DNA from: Pseudo-nitzschia pungens
Taxonomy: Eukaryota; Bacillariophyta; Bacillariophyceae; Bacillariales; Bacillariaceae
Direction: 5' to 3'
Assembly: GCA_037355855.1 (NCBI GenBank)
Contig: CM074758.1
Span: forward strand, 8,157,001 to 8,221,000
Length of the DNA: 64,000 nt
Shown here: in pieces, positions 10,608 through 21,544 of the stretch
Position numbering within the stretch: position 1 is the stretch's first letter
How the letters are laid out: the number at the start of each line of letters is the position of its first letter
Notes under the pieces: model-generated
What the model was told of the DNA's origin: nothing
The model's database searches: none
The model's input: the letters and a program-made list of their open reading frames with translations, nothing else
Translations under genes and position numbers: made by a program

Positions 10608-13600
10608 TTATATAATGTCACCCATTTCCGTGTCTGGTTCATGTTCTTCTTGAGTACTGAATAATGGTTGATTGATATCGATTGTATCGATTGTCTTTTC
10701 TGATAGAGGTGTAACATCGATTGATATTTTCTTTGTTTCTTTAGTCGATGGTGTTCCGGTATCAAATTCTTTCGGACTGGAGGATAGATCAATCCTCGAT
10801 TGTTCTTTCTCTTTTTCTGTTATAATCCTTTGTTTTTCGATAGTCCGTTGCTGTTCTTCTTCTTTCTTTAACAAATCTCTTCGATCTAGTAGATTGTAAA
10901 CATATTCACTGTTCCTTCTTATCTCCTCTTCTGTTGGATCACCATTCCATTTTTTATCATCTGTTCTAACTGTGGTATAATCTTTCCTACCAATCCCAAA
11001 GTATGCCGGATCATGATATTCGTGATAACACCATCTAGGTATTTGTCTCGGTTTCGACGTATCAGTATAGTCTACTGAAGACATACAACATAGAGCAATA
11101 GGTTTGCCATTTATATCTCTGCACTTTGAACAACATGTATAACATCTTCTTCCACACATATAGCACACCCTTCCATTGTTGTTTGGCATCTTATTCATCC
11201 CATGATATTTCAATATTTTACCATCCATACAAAGTCGACCGCTATCTAAGGCTTCCATAGATAAGTATTTGCATTTAACTCCATTTACATCGAGTGGAAC
11301 GTTTTTCTTGTATGTTCTTTTCCCACCATTCGATGGATAAACTTTCTTCTTTCTTTTACGTTTGTTTTGTTTTGTCGATTTACGTAACAGATCATCTCCT
11401 GGGTAGATATTGTTCGTCGGATTATAATTCATCATCTGTATAGATAGTTTGGATTGAAATTGATGAGCAGTTAATATCTTCTTCTTAGCCCAAGTTGGAT
11501 CGAGACTTCCTTCTGTACATTCTTTGTACATATCATAAGCAATCGCGATGACAAATGCCTTAGCATGATTGATAGCTGAGTGATAGTATTTCCATGATCG
11601 GTAATTAAGACATGCTCTTGATATCATTGAATCCGCTTGATCGATTTTTCCGTATGTATGTAGATATAGTTCTCTACTCTCGTTCATTTCTATACACCAT
11701 TTCCTCTTGTTATTCCCTCTGCCTCTGCTTTTCGTTTGAACATAACAATCGGACGAAGAAACCGAATTAACTGATCCTATGTTCGTTGATCCAGTACTTT
11801 GAAAACTGCAATGGACTCGTGTATAGGATGGAATGGTAGGTACGTCGGATTTGTCGATCAAGTTCTTCGCAGTTTCTTTCCTTTTCTTGTTCGACGCTGC
11901 TGATAATCGATTAAGTTTATTGTCAACAGTGTTCGTTTTCTCTGTTTCGGTTATTCTTTTGCTTTCTTTCCTTTCTATCTGACTAAAAGGAAATCTCGTC
12001 TTTGGATAGGTTGGAAAGATACCTGTAGATTTTTCATTTGCTGGAGATTTATGTGGTACTCTTGTTGAGGCTTTAGGTAGTTTTTGAGCATCAGGTTTTT
12101 GGTTGTACCCTATTTCTGGATTGTTATCCTCCTTTCTTTCCGGAAAAAAAAATCTTTTGACCAAGGTAATAGGATTCGTAAGTCTAGCAACTCTCGATTT
12201 CTGTTTCTTACTCAGAGGCGCGTTGTCTTTATGGAAATAGATCGTTGGTACACCTTTGGGAAGACAGGAACGAGAAACAGTTCCTATCATTGATAAACCC
12301 TGCTGTCCCATCCAATCAAGAATAACGTCTCCATTGAAGTAATTATCAACTGTCAGATGTAGAGGTTCTGTCCACAGTTTATCCGGGCCTATTTGTGGTA
12401 GAACACCATTAGTCATCAACTCGTACACTTCTGACTGTCCTCTCCTAGTAAAGCCGGGAGCACATTTGTATTTCCCAAGCCGATGTAAATAAGCTCGTGG
12501 TCTTATTCGATAACAATCCAATAAGATTGCTGTTTGACCTCCTCGACTAGTCCTCTTCCCAGAAGTATAATAAACATTAGGACCACCAAATCCACCATAA
12601 GACCATGTAGTTTCATCTATCACAAGATCAAGGTCAGCTCTTTTGGTCAGGTAGTTTGTGTTGTGTACAAGCACCTTGTATATATAATCGAACTTGTTAG
12701 ATGGGTTGAAAGGTGTCTTCTTTTCTTCATCGAAATTATTAGATACCTTTAAGTTCTCTTTAATCTGCTTCCACCTATGAAAAGACATAGTTGTATGGAT
12801 GGTCTTATTGTACATACAATCATTCTCGTCCCATCTATTCCTGATATCCTGGCTGCTTCCTCCACCACAAGCACCATGCATAAACAAACATCCATCAAAT
12901 TTAACCAACTCATCATGCGAAATAGGGTGAATGAGATGTCCATATCCATCGTTTTTTCTGTTCGCATAAATGTTACTGAACCCAGTAACAAGTGGATAGT
13001 AAGACAATCGAGAGTCTCCTTCTACTCCGGATCGATCCGGGTAGTGTAATGGAAGAATAAGCTGATAGAAGAACAATGCGTCGTCATCCTGTATTCTTTC
13101 AACAGTCAATCCATGTTTTATCAACTTGTCTTTGTCTAAACATCCTTTCCTACTCGTCGGAAATAGATTTTTTTCAGTTCCTGATCTGTATTTATCTATC
13201 CCTTTCTGTGCTTTCCATCCATTGTAATGGAAAGTCCATCCACTATCTCGATGGTACCTGACAGGGCCAGCATCGACACCATCTGGTACTTGTTCGTCTC
13301 TGAATGGGATACATCCACTTGGCATAGAATGATACAGATATTTACCACCTTTAAACTTAGGTTCGAAGTAGTATCTACTCCAAGAACCAGGATTATCTAT
13401 CGATCGAAATGGAGGCTCGCCTGTTTTCGTGTCCGGGGGTTTGAAATCATATGGTACTCTTGGATAATCGATGTTTTGTATAACTGGGATTCCATCCGTA
13501 CATTTATATACCTCGTAATCAAAGATTGAATCAGAATCTGTTACACCAAAGTATTCTTTTTCTGATTTAACATTGGATAGTACATCAAATTGTTTTGCTT

Positions 13601-13853
13601 GTTCACCCTCTACATCACTTTCGCCGCCATCCCGACCGACGTTATCTTCGTCGTCGTGTTCACTGAAATGTTTGTTTTGGGCAGCTATGATTCCTTCCGG
13701 TGAAAAAGGGGGCTTGTTGATATCAGTGGTTATTACAGTGTTAGCATCGTAGGTATCTTGACTGTTAGTCAAGGTACTGACATCCGAGTGCATGTTCCGA
13801 GAAAGTCTTACGACGGGCATTGGGGAAGGAGTCTCGTCGTCGTCGGTATTCAT
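10608..13853 (-). CDS. piggyBac-like DDE transposase (DDE_Tnp_1_7)
   Basis: An intact 1081-residue protein from ATG 13853. An acidic, disordered N-terminus of about 110 residues is followed by the piggyBac catalytic core. The expected motifs appear in order: LVIDETTWSYGGFGG near residue 410 (first Asp), GLP-like SGKRTSRGGQTAIL, LTVDNYFNGDVIL near 502 (second Asp, the DNYF hallmark), GTVSRSCLPKG, and YGKIDQADSMISRACLNYR near 738 (third Asp region). A C-terminal cysteine cluster (CYMCGRRCYTCCSKC near 900) resembles the zinc-binding domain of piggyBac transposases. It is larger than the roughly 600 residues typical of the family because of long basic and Ser-rich insertions around 580-700. It should catalyse excision and insertion of the surrounding element. 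The family is confident from motifs. Confidence 0.9.
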   Translation of the reverse strand: MNTDDDETPSPMPVVRLSRNMHSDVSTLTNSQDTYDANTVITTDINKPPFSPEGIIAAQNKHFSEHDDEDNVGRDGGESDVEGEQAKQFDVLSNVKSEKEYFGVTDSDSIFDYEVYKCTDGIPVIQNIDYPRVPYDFKPPDTKTGEPPFRSIDNPGSWSRYYFEPKFKGGKYLYHSMPSGCIPFRDEQVPDGVDAGPVRYHRDSGWTFHYNGWKAQKGIDKYRSGTEKNLFPTSRKGCLDKDKLIKHGLTVERIQDDDALFFYQLILPLHYPDRSGVEGDSRLSYYPLVTGFSNIYANRKNDGYGHLIHPISHDELVKFDGCLFMHGACGGGSSQDIRNRWDENDCMYNKTIHTTMSFHRWKQIKENLKVSNNFDEEKKTPFNPSNKFDYIYKVLVHNTNYLTKRADLDLVIDETTWSYGGFGGPNVYYTSGKRTSRGGQTAILLDCYRIRPRAYLHRLGKYKCAPGFTRRGQSEVYELMTNGVLPQIGPDKLWTEPLHLTVDNYFNGDVILDWMGQQGLSMIGTVSRSCLPKGVPTIYFHKDNAPLSKKQKSRVARLTNPITLVKRFFFPERKEDNNPEIGYNQKPDAQKLPKASTRVPHKSPANEKSTGIFPTYPKTRFPFSQIERKESKRITETEKTNTVDNKLNRLSAASNKKRKETAKNLIDKSDVPTIPSYTRVHCSFQSTGSTNIGSVNSVSSSDCYVQTKSRGRGNNKRKWCIEMNESRELYLHTYGKIDQADSMISRACLNYRSWKYYHSAINHAKAFVIAIAYDMYKECTEGSLDPTWAKKKILTAHQFQSKLSIQMMNYNPTNNIYPGDDLLRKSTKQNKRKRKKKVYPSNGGKRTYKKNVPLDVNGVKCKYLSMEALDSGRLCMDGKILKYHGMNKMPNNNGRVCYMCGRRCYTCCSKCRDINGKPIALCCMSSVDYTDTSKPRQIPRWCYHEYHDPAYFGIGRKDYTTVRTDDKKWNGDPTEEEIRRNSEYVYNLLDRRDLLKKEEEQQRTIEKQRIITEKEKEQSRIDLSSSPKEFDTGTPSTKETKKISIDVTPLSEKTIDTIDINQPLFSTQEEHEPDTEMGDII

Positions 13854-14248
13854 GATTGTCGTATCGATATTGATTCTTTCAGGTTGATTGTTGTGTTACA
13901 AAGAAAAGAAAAATCAAACGCTACTACTGAGTAAATCGACAAACTCAACAAACAGTCTTACTATCCTCTTGACAAGATTTCTGATGATCCAATAGTAATA
14001 CAATTGTCATCGGACCAGTTGTTCCTGACACCACCTTGTGTGCTTTTCTGTGTGTGTTCGGTACATTTTAGATTGTGGAAACACAAGAAAAGAAGCCAAT
14101 TTCCGATGTCGGTTAGATTGTTTTTGGCGCACCATAATTGATTTCCGGAAATCGAGTAAAATAAGACTACTTGGATTAATATTTTATTGAAATTTGACTA
14201 ATTAGACTGTTAAAAAAAATATGCGAAAATCAACTGTGGCACAGTAGG

Positions 14249-14271
14249 TCCGGGCGCCATCACTAAACGAT
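14249..14271 (-). repeat. right terminal inverted repeat
   Basis: Exact reverse complement of the left terminal repeat at 8671-8693. Confidence 0.95.
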
Positions 14272-15310
14272 AACTATTCAGCACAAAGTATGGTATGATG
14301 TGTGTACGATACATGGATGATTTTCTCGTACAGTACAAAATACAGTAACCTTACTCAATACGATACAGTACCCACATAGTAACTTAGCTCTAAGCATCGA
14401 ACCTTGGATTGCTACGGTAAGGTTACGATTGCTACGACCATGAACTGATGTAGGAGGCAAAAGATAATACGAAGTACTTCGTAACAATTGCATCACCAAC
14501 CGAAACTTCTGGCGGAAAAAATCACAGAATAGAAACACTATTCGTTCTACCCTGTGTATGATTGCGTGCTGTGCAAATTTCAGTACTGAGATGCATTTCA
14601 ACTACTTGGATGAGTTTTTGAAGTTGCCAAGCAAAGGAACGACCAGCACTAGTACGAGGTCATGATGCTGCTGCCTGCTTTGACCCCGTCCTCTCTCTTA
14701 AAAGTTCATGACCACTGGTAAAAAACTGTTACTGGTCAAACAAAGGCAGGTTCAGCCAAGGGTTTATTGTGAACAGGCATCGAAATCAAAATGATCGCTT
14801 GCTCGTGGGTTAAGGCTTATTCAATGCGTCGAAGATACCAGCAGTGCTAGCTACTAGTAGTAGGCGAAGTGGCAGGTTCCTGCATCAGATGTATATTTTA
14901 CAGCTTCACGCTTTTAAAACTTTTTTGCTCCACGAATTCCACATCCCGAACTCGGCCTGGTCCATTTTTGAAACACTTCATGTAAATCGACTGATAGTGG
15001 AAAAAGCATCAAAATTCAAAAGATGGAGTGGTCTGCCGCTTTGATCCTTCAATTAATGGATGACTTTTGAGTGCTTTCGATACCGGTATAATGAAGATGA
15101 ACGAAAAACAACAAACGGCCAGTGTTGTTTAATATATCCATCACAGTAAGACAAACTTGCCGTGCGCAAGGATTGTCCTACCGTACTAATCGGGATGTTT
15201 TAGATCTTATCTTGCGGTCCACATTTGATTTACTTTGAACGGAAATTTAATACTATTATTTCTTTCTTAACTGTCTCGTGTCCATCTGGACGTTAGAAAC
15301 AACATATAAT
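14272..15310 (+). other. intergenic region, no gene seen
   Basis: 1.04 kb between the transposon and the 3' end of the ATPase gene. Short frames here have no protein-like composition. Palindromic words (TACGAAGTACTTCGTA near 14470) are present. Confidence 0.6.
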
Positions 15311-18300
15311 TTAATGCTTATTGGTATAGAGTTTCAAGTGAGAAGCTCCCTTTGGCAAAGTGAGATCTCGCTCAGGAGCGGGAACAGCATCATCGAACAT
15401 ACCGTATTCGGTATCATCGACATCAGATCCCTGAGCCTTCAGGTAACGCCGCAAAGCCTTCTCGGCTTCCAACGCAATGAAGACAAGAACACCACCCAAC
15501 AAACAGATTCCCCACTGGAATGCCTTCATGGGTGCCATGGCGAATACAAATTTGTTTAATCCAGGGATGTAAGTGATTGCAACCTGAAGGACAGCTACAA
15601 TGAGAACGGAGTAAACGACGAACACATTGTTTTGGAAAACACGGGGGTGGATTGAGTTCGTGTAAGAGAAACGAGCACTGAGCGTAACGAAGCAAGCTCC
15701 GAACGTCAATGTGTTCGATGCTTGAGAGTGTACTCGGTTGATGCATTCCTTCGATTCTCTGTCCAACCCGAATTTGTTAACCAGGATGTCTTCAGCCCAG
15801 AACGAAGCTGCGACGGTGACAAAGACCAGAACAACAGTACCGAGAGCAATTCGGAGGAAAAGGAATCTTCCAATGAGGCGCTTTCCCACACGTCGAGGAG
15901 GGACGTCCATGATTCCGTCTTCAGCAGGTTCGACAGCAGCAACGAATCCAAGAGTAACAGCACAAATCAAGTTGCAGTAAAGTACTTGAATAGCTGTGAG
16001 GATAACCTTGTCATTTTGTTCTGTTCCACGACTGAAACCACAGATGATTCCAAACAAAACTGAAAGACCTTGGGCGTTGTTGATGGGAGTGTTGATCATG
16101 AGAACCTTTCGAAGGTTATCCCACACAACACGACCTTCCTTCACAGCAGAAAGAATGGTAGCGAAGTTATCGTCTGCCAAAATCATTTCAGCAGCTTCAC
16201 GAGCAACGTCAGTACCCTCCAATCCCATCGCTACACCCATATTAGCAGCCTTTAGTGCAGGTGCATCATTGACACCGTCTCCGGTCATACTGGCAACTTC
16301 ACCTTGAGATTGCAACGCCTTAACAATCTTGATCTTGTTCTCAGGAGATGCGCGTGCAAAAACGTTGTATGTCATGACGGCCTTTCTCAATTCATCATCG
16401 TTCATGGAGTCAAGCTCAGGTCCAGTGATGGCAGCAGGGTGTTGTGTATCGACAAGCCCAAGAGATGCACCAATGGCCAGGGCAGTGTCCTTGTGATCAC
16501 CGGTGATCATAGCAACTCGGACAGAGGCGTGATGAGCTTCTTCAATAGCAACAATACATTCAGGTCGAGGGGGATCAACAATAGCGCAAAGTCCGACAAT
16601 CGTGAGCCACGGATCTCGGCCGTTAATAAATTCAGGCTTCAATGCATCTCCCTGCGTCACAGATCCCTTTTCAGTGGTTCCACGCAACAAAGCAAGAACA
16701 CGAAGACCATGGGAACTCAAGATGGCAATTTGCTCTTGCCAGAATTCCGCGTTGATTGGTTCAGTCTTTCCAATTTGTCCTGCGACGGCTTGTTTGTCGC
16801 AGAGCTTGACCATTCTGTCCGGTGCACCCTTAACATGGACGATAAGCTTATCTTCCATGCCAGGTCCATCGTTTTCAGGCGAAGACTCGTGAACAGTGGC
16901 CATGAACTTGTATTCAGAGCTGAATGGAACTTCGGCGATGATAGGAGCTGCGTCTTTCGCAGCGTTGACGTCTACACCAGACCAGTAGGTCGCTCGAAGA
17001 ATCGAAAGTTCTGTAGGATTTCCAATCTCTCCTTCCCGTCCTCCGTCCTTTCCGAGAACACAATTCGAACACAAGACTCCTCCGATAAGGGCTTGGCGCC
17101 AGAAGGTTTGGTCTGGGCTTCCGCCTTGTCCGACAGGTGTGACATCAGAAGAGTCAATCTTAACAGTGGTACCAGTAGCTTCAGTTTCTTCCAATTCAAC
17201 ACCGCTCTTCTTCGCCTCGTTACGAGCGATGACCTTGCTAATGTCAGCCTTCTCCCCGAAAAAGGCATCGTCACGAATCAAGTTTTCGGGTGTGCGTTCA
17301 GATGCGTGGACATTGTTCTTGTAGTGGGCATTTGTAGTCACGAAAGCAGTCATGGACATGACATTGGTTGTGAGAGTTCCGGTCTTGTCAGAGCAGATAA
17401 CAGTGACACTTCCAAGAGTCTCGACGGCTGGCAGACAACGAACAATAGCATTCAGACCCGCCATCTTGCTGACAGACCAAGCGTAGGTTACAGTTACAAT
17501 TGCTTCGAGACCTTCAGGAATCATGGCTACGGCACAAACCAAAGACGTGTTGACAGCCATGAGAGGTGTAGTGCCCTGCGCCTTCCATTCGTACAAGAAA
17601 GTAATGAGAGCGACAAGCATAATGAAGCCAGCAAGCCAGATTGAAATTTTATCAATTTGCTCCAATACAGCTGTCTTCTGCTTTTCTTGACTGTTAACAA
17701 GCTTGTTGATTGTTCCGATTTCGGTCAAATCTCCTGTAGCTACCACGAGACCAACACCAGATCCTTGCGCAACAAGAGTTCCACTGTACATCATGTTCTT
17801 TCTGTCACCAAGGGGAACTTGCTTTGGTAGTTGTCCCTCCTTCAGTTCGATGACAGTGGGTGTCTTCTCGATTGGGACAGATTCTCCTGTGAGAGCGGCT
17901 TCGGCGGATGCCAAGTTCGTCACTTCAACAACACGAAGATCAGCTGGAATCTTATCACCAAGGGACAACAGTACAATATCTCCAGGAACGATAGTGCTGG
18001 CGGGAACTTCAATTTTTGCTCCATCACGAATGACAACAGCATCCGAAGAGAGCATCCCTTTCAGGGCCTCTGCTGCTTCTTCTGCCGAACCTTCTTGGAT
18101 AAGACCGATGATAGTGTTGATGCTAATTTCGACATTACACAGAAATTGCAAAGTTCGGTTAGGCTTGCGCAAAAAATTCGTAATCAACTTCTCCAAGAAA
18201 AACACGAATGAAACACTTACATAATGACACCAAGAATGATCGCAATCTGAATCCAGTTCGTGTACCTAGGGTTGACATCATTGGGGATGACAAATGCCGA

Positions 18301-18561
18301 GATCAAGGAGATTACAGCTACAATGACAAGAATAAGGACAAGGACGTTGTTGACCTGCTTCCAAATCTTTTGAAGAAGGGTTTCCTTCTCTTTCTCGGTG
18401 AGCTTGTTTTCCCCATACTTTTCGAGTCTCGCCTTCGCATCTGCCGTAGTCAGACCTGTGCTTTTGACGTCTTTGCCCACGGAGAGCTCAGCGTACGACT
18501 CCTCAACAGAGAGAGTATGCCACGCTGGCGGGTCGACAACGACCGGTTTATCGTCGGCCAT
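15311..18561 (-). CDS. P-type II cation-transporting ATPase
   Basis: Exons 18561-18221 and 15311-18122 are joined by a 98-bp GT-AG intron, giving 1050 residues. The junction restores the membrane helix [17 protein letters not shown]. All P-type hallmarks are present: actuator loop LTGES (192-195), membrane motif IPEGLEA (316-321), phosphorylation site SDKTGTLT with Asp 359, KGAPD nucleotide-binding loop, and TGDGVNDAP hinge. The N-terminus resembles the cation ATPase N domain ([12 protein letters not shown]). The membrane segment [15 protein letters not shown] and the EPAED loop match bacterial-type cation ATPases (PMA1/CtpF-like) more than SERCA. SERCA has NLVTDG at the same place, so a key calcium ligand Asp is absent here. 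The transported ion is therefore uncertain (Na, K or Ca). No clear organelle presequence. Confidence 0.93.
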
Positions 18562-20118
18562 GATGATTGCTCTGTTTGGTTGATGAATTTTACAAAAAGC
18601 CAAACGGAATTATGAGCACAGAGTGGGAGACATGATTTACGTCAAAATTACTTCCGTAACTTGTCCTGTTGCGATATTTCGCTACCTCCCCATCAAAAAG
18701 ACGTAACGGTTCAAAAACTTCGCCTTTAGTATGGGAATATTGGTCTCGCGGCCGCCTAAAAAAATTCGCACGGGTTCAGTGATCATACATATATTTTCAG
18801 GATTGAATAAGTCTATTCCGAGTTCGCCATCTCGGTTGTATGGGCAGCGAGTGTTTCAAAAACTTGCAAAGTTCTGATATTCGAAGAACGTCAGCAAGGA
18901 GATTTCAGACGTGTAACGGGGACCGTTCATTCATCAGACGTACAAGAGCCACAAATGTACGATACGAACGACGACGGTTAGACGAACAAAATCATTTTGC
19001 GAAAGAGGCTCTAAATGCCGTGTTGATTGATTCATATTAGAAGTACTGGTACCGGTACGAGTAACTTACTTCGTGGTGGTTCTTCGACAGAACTAACCTT
19101 CGGGTAAATCGAATGAAAGGCGCGTACCAAGTCTACTATGGTATGAGTAAGATCTTACGCAACCTCCCATTCACGAAGGAGACACTCGTTCATTGTTGCC
19201 GCCGCCGTGGAGGTCCAAGAAGCACCACCATAAACTGATGGAGATTATTTGTACTACAAAGGTTCAGACAAAGGAAGTAGAAGAAGATGTCATACAAGTT
19301 CATGGCACTATAGCTTTTCTGGTGCTACGCAGAGCACCAGTTACTTTCTTGTTAATACTACTACTAGTAGTACTAGTTCTTCAATAATTTGCAGTAGTAG
19401 TACTAGTAGCACTATTGAATAGTACCATATTTATTTTTTGTATGCTACTATTGTTTGGGAAAATGTCTTACTACTAGTAGTGAAACAACTTGAAAGTATC
19501 TGTATTGAAAGAGCCAGAAATCAACCATACATTATAGTAATGATATTATCAATACATTTTCACTCAAGCCGAACAGTCCTATGATGTTTGAAGCTCACAC
19601 TCCACAAATCGGACACCACACTAGTAGCAGCACACCCAAAATGAAAGTAACAGCAAAAAAATAATAGAAGTGCGTACCGGTACGTTCTTGTAGCTGTACT
19701 TGTTGTAGCTGTAACTGTAGCTGGTGTAACCTTACTTGTATTAATCACTGTAATAATATTCAAAATTTTGCTTTTGTCCGGGATGCATGCAACCATCGCA
19801 CTGTCGTCAAAACAGACGGACAGAAGCAGTTTCAGCATTGGCGTCAGACAAAAGCTAAACTTGGCATGGAGTGCTACTACGTACGTCTATGTACTAACAG
19901 TACAGAATTCCCACCCCCTCTGTTACGTCATCATTGAAATCGCCAAAAATGAAGACGAATTCGGGCGTTGTAAATTGTAAATTCCTTTGGCATCCGAAGA
20001 CGAAAGGTAAAAAATTGTGAAATAGAATTTGAAGTTTTTTCGGTTCCGGAAGTCCCGTATCAGACTCGAAGAATTCATTCGGTAGATTTTGGCGAAGGTT
20101 ATAAAATTCAGTCGGAAG
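18562..20118 (+). other. divergent intergenic region
   Basis: 1.56 kb between the starts of the minus-strand ATPase and a plus-strand gene, so it likely holds both promoters. It contains a CTA/GTA-rich simple stretch around 19350-19410 (ACTACTACTAGTAGTACTAG) and a run of TGTAGCTGTA-type repeats near 19688-19725. No coding region is convincing. Confidence 0.6.
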
Positions 20119-21111
20119 ATGGTAGAGACGTCCGGTAGAAGAAGACATCATTCAAAGAGACGATGGTTGCTGTCCGTTCTCGCTGTAGTTTTGAAATTCA
20201 ATATCGAGTGCGAAAAATCGTTGGCGTTGATACCATTACGACTATCGGTACTGGTAGCCCCAACGGCATCAATTTCTCGATCGCCAACTGAGAAAAAGTT
20301 CTGCAAGAATAACAATGATGGAGAATGCGACAGAGCAGCCGGTCAGATTGAAAGAAGCATTAGCAGCAAATCTGCCTCCGAGGATACGTCGTGCGTGGAT
20401 CTGGATATAGAGGAGTTTCAACAGAGGAAACGCAAACTTACTCTCCAAAGTCAACAGCAACGATGGCATCAACCACCGAATCCGTTGCTCGAGGATCCCA
20501 TTGAATTTGTTCAGGCTCTTTTGGGTGCATTTCAGCAACGCAATAGAAATATCAACGACAGTGCTGCCCTGTGTTTGCTACGATCTTCGACATCGTCGTG
20601 GCGGAGAATCCTGTTGAAGTCAGTCGGAGCACCACCCGATGCCACGGACGATGAAGTGGCATCCACTCTGCAAAATGCATTGGAACGACCCAACAATCAA
20701 TTTGCCATACTTACCAAGAAAATTGAAGAAGAGATCAAGTTCGACGAGGAAGATTTGAGTTCAAGAATAACGTCGATTCAAAAGTGTTGGAATTTCCCTT
20801 CGGATCCGGTTATTTTCGAGGACGAAGACCACAATGGTGACCTAGGGGGCAAAGGAATAATTACCGTTGATCACTGTTGGATTGAAAGCCGGCTTCGTTC
20901 ACCTCAAGACGACCAGTTGTTGGCCGTTGTTGGGTGGTCTCTGAAACGACGACGAATTCAAAAACCACAACATGGACATCATTTGAATGATGTCCATATC
21001 GACGAAAATGAATTATCGTGTTGGTTATTGGATGGAATCGACTGGCAAGACTTCCGGGATCAATTTCGACCGGGCATCGGTAGAGAAGAATGGGAAAGGA
21101 TTTGTGGATAA
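20119..21111 (+). CDS. conserved-looking protein with signal-like N-terminus
   Basis: 330 residues from ATG 20119; the frame upstream has no ATG. The N-terminus has a basic stretch (GRRRHHSKRR) followed by a hydrophobic core (WLLSVLAVVL) and a second apolar segment (SVLVAPTAS). This could be a signal peptide or anchor leading to a plastid or the secretory route. The middle reads as a folded domain (DPIEFVQALLGAFQQRN... ALCLLRSSTSSWRRILLKSVGAPP... NQFAIL). The C-terminus has ITVDHCWIESRL and LLAVVGWSLKRR strands and ends in REEWERICG. I do not recognise the family with confidence. Short repeated-looking blocks of this kind occur in algal plastid proteins of unknown function. No introns seen. 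Confidence 0.68.
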   Translation: MVETSGRRRHHSKRRWLLSVLAVVLKFNIECEKSLALIPLRLSVLVAPTASISRSPTEKKFCKNNNDGECDRAAGQIERSISSKSASEDTSCVDLDIEEFQQRKRKLTLQSQQQRWHQPPNPLLEDPIEFVQALLGAFQQRNRNINDSAALCLLRSSTSSWRRILLKSVGAPPDATDDEVASTLQNALERPNNQFAILTKKIEEEIKFDEEDLSSRITSIQKCWNFPSDPVIFEDEDHNGDLGGKGIITVDHCWIESRLRSPQDDQLLAVVGWSLKRRRIQKPQHGHHLNDVHIDENELSCWLLDGIDWQDFRDQFRPGIGREEWERICG

Positions 21112-21544
21112 CGGGTCGCGGGTAGCCAGTAAGATGATAGAAGGGATTAACAAACTCATGACTGGGTAGCGTCAAGTTTGCTGATTCAGGGTATGAGTAA
21201 ATCAAGGCAGAAAAAAATGCGTTGAACGCGACATCTATGTTAAGAAAGGTATAGTGTTTATCACAGTTCCCTTTGTTAGTCTTGTAAAACGTCTCTCTTC
21301 GTGTTGTTGAAAAAACGATTTCATGAGAAATTCAGTCGTTTGCTCCGTTCTTGAGGCAGATTATTGTACGCAATTACAGAGTTCGATGCAACCAAAGATC
21401 ACGCTCAGTCCAATTTCAAGCCTTTCTTCTCACGGAAATAACGAAAGGACCGAATACCAGCGTATCAAACACCATCAAATACTGAAAAACAATACTTTTC
21501 ATCTAATATCAGCTGGGATTGACTGCTGTTAACACCGTAGAATT
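21112..21544 (+). other. convergent intergenic region
   Basis: 433 bp between the 3' ends of two converging genes. No gene or strong repeat seen. Confidence 0.55.

Larger units (their letters stand above)
8671..14271 (-). mobile_element. piggyBac-like DNA transposon, 5.6 kb
   Basis: The element is bounded by perfect 23-bp inverted repeats at 8671-8693 and 14249-14271 (starting ATCGTTTAGTGATGGCGCCC). It contains a 1081-aa DDE transposase on the minus strand and a convergent accessory gene on the plus strand; their stop codons are 15 bp apart. The flanks do not show the TTAA duplication expected of classical piggyBac. They share only TA if the repeat starts at 8672, or an imperfect 7-bp pair (AACTAGT at 8664 and AACTATT at 14272). 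The transposase frame is intact, so the element may be recent, but the accessory gene has a frameshift. Confidence 0.85.

Noticed and set aside
14278..14601. 107-codon minus-strand frame right of the transposon
   Set aside because: No domain, composition is not protein-like, and it spans dispersed palindromic words.
16304..17644. 446-codon open frame on the plus strand
   Set aside because: It lies antisense within the ATPase gene. Its length is explained by the codon use of the real gene on the other strand, and no domain is visible.
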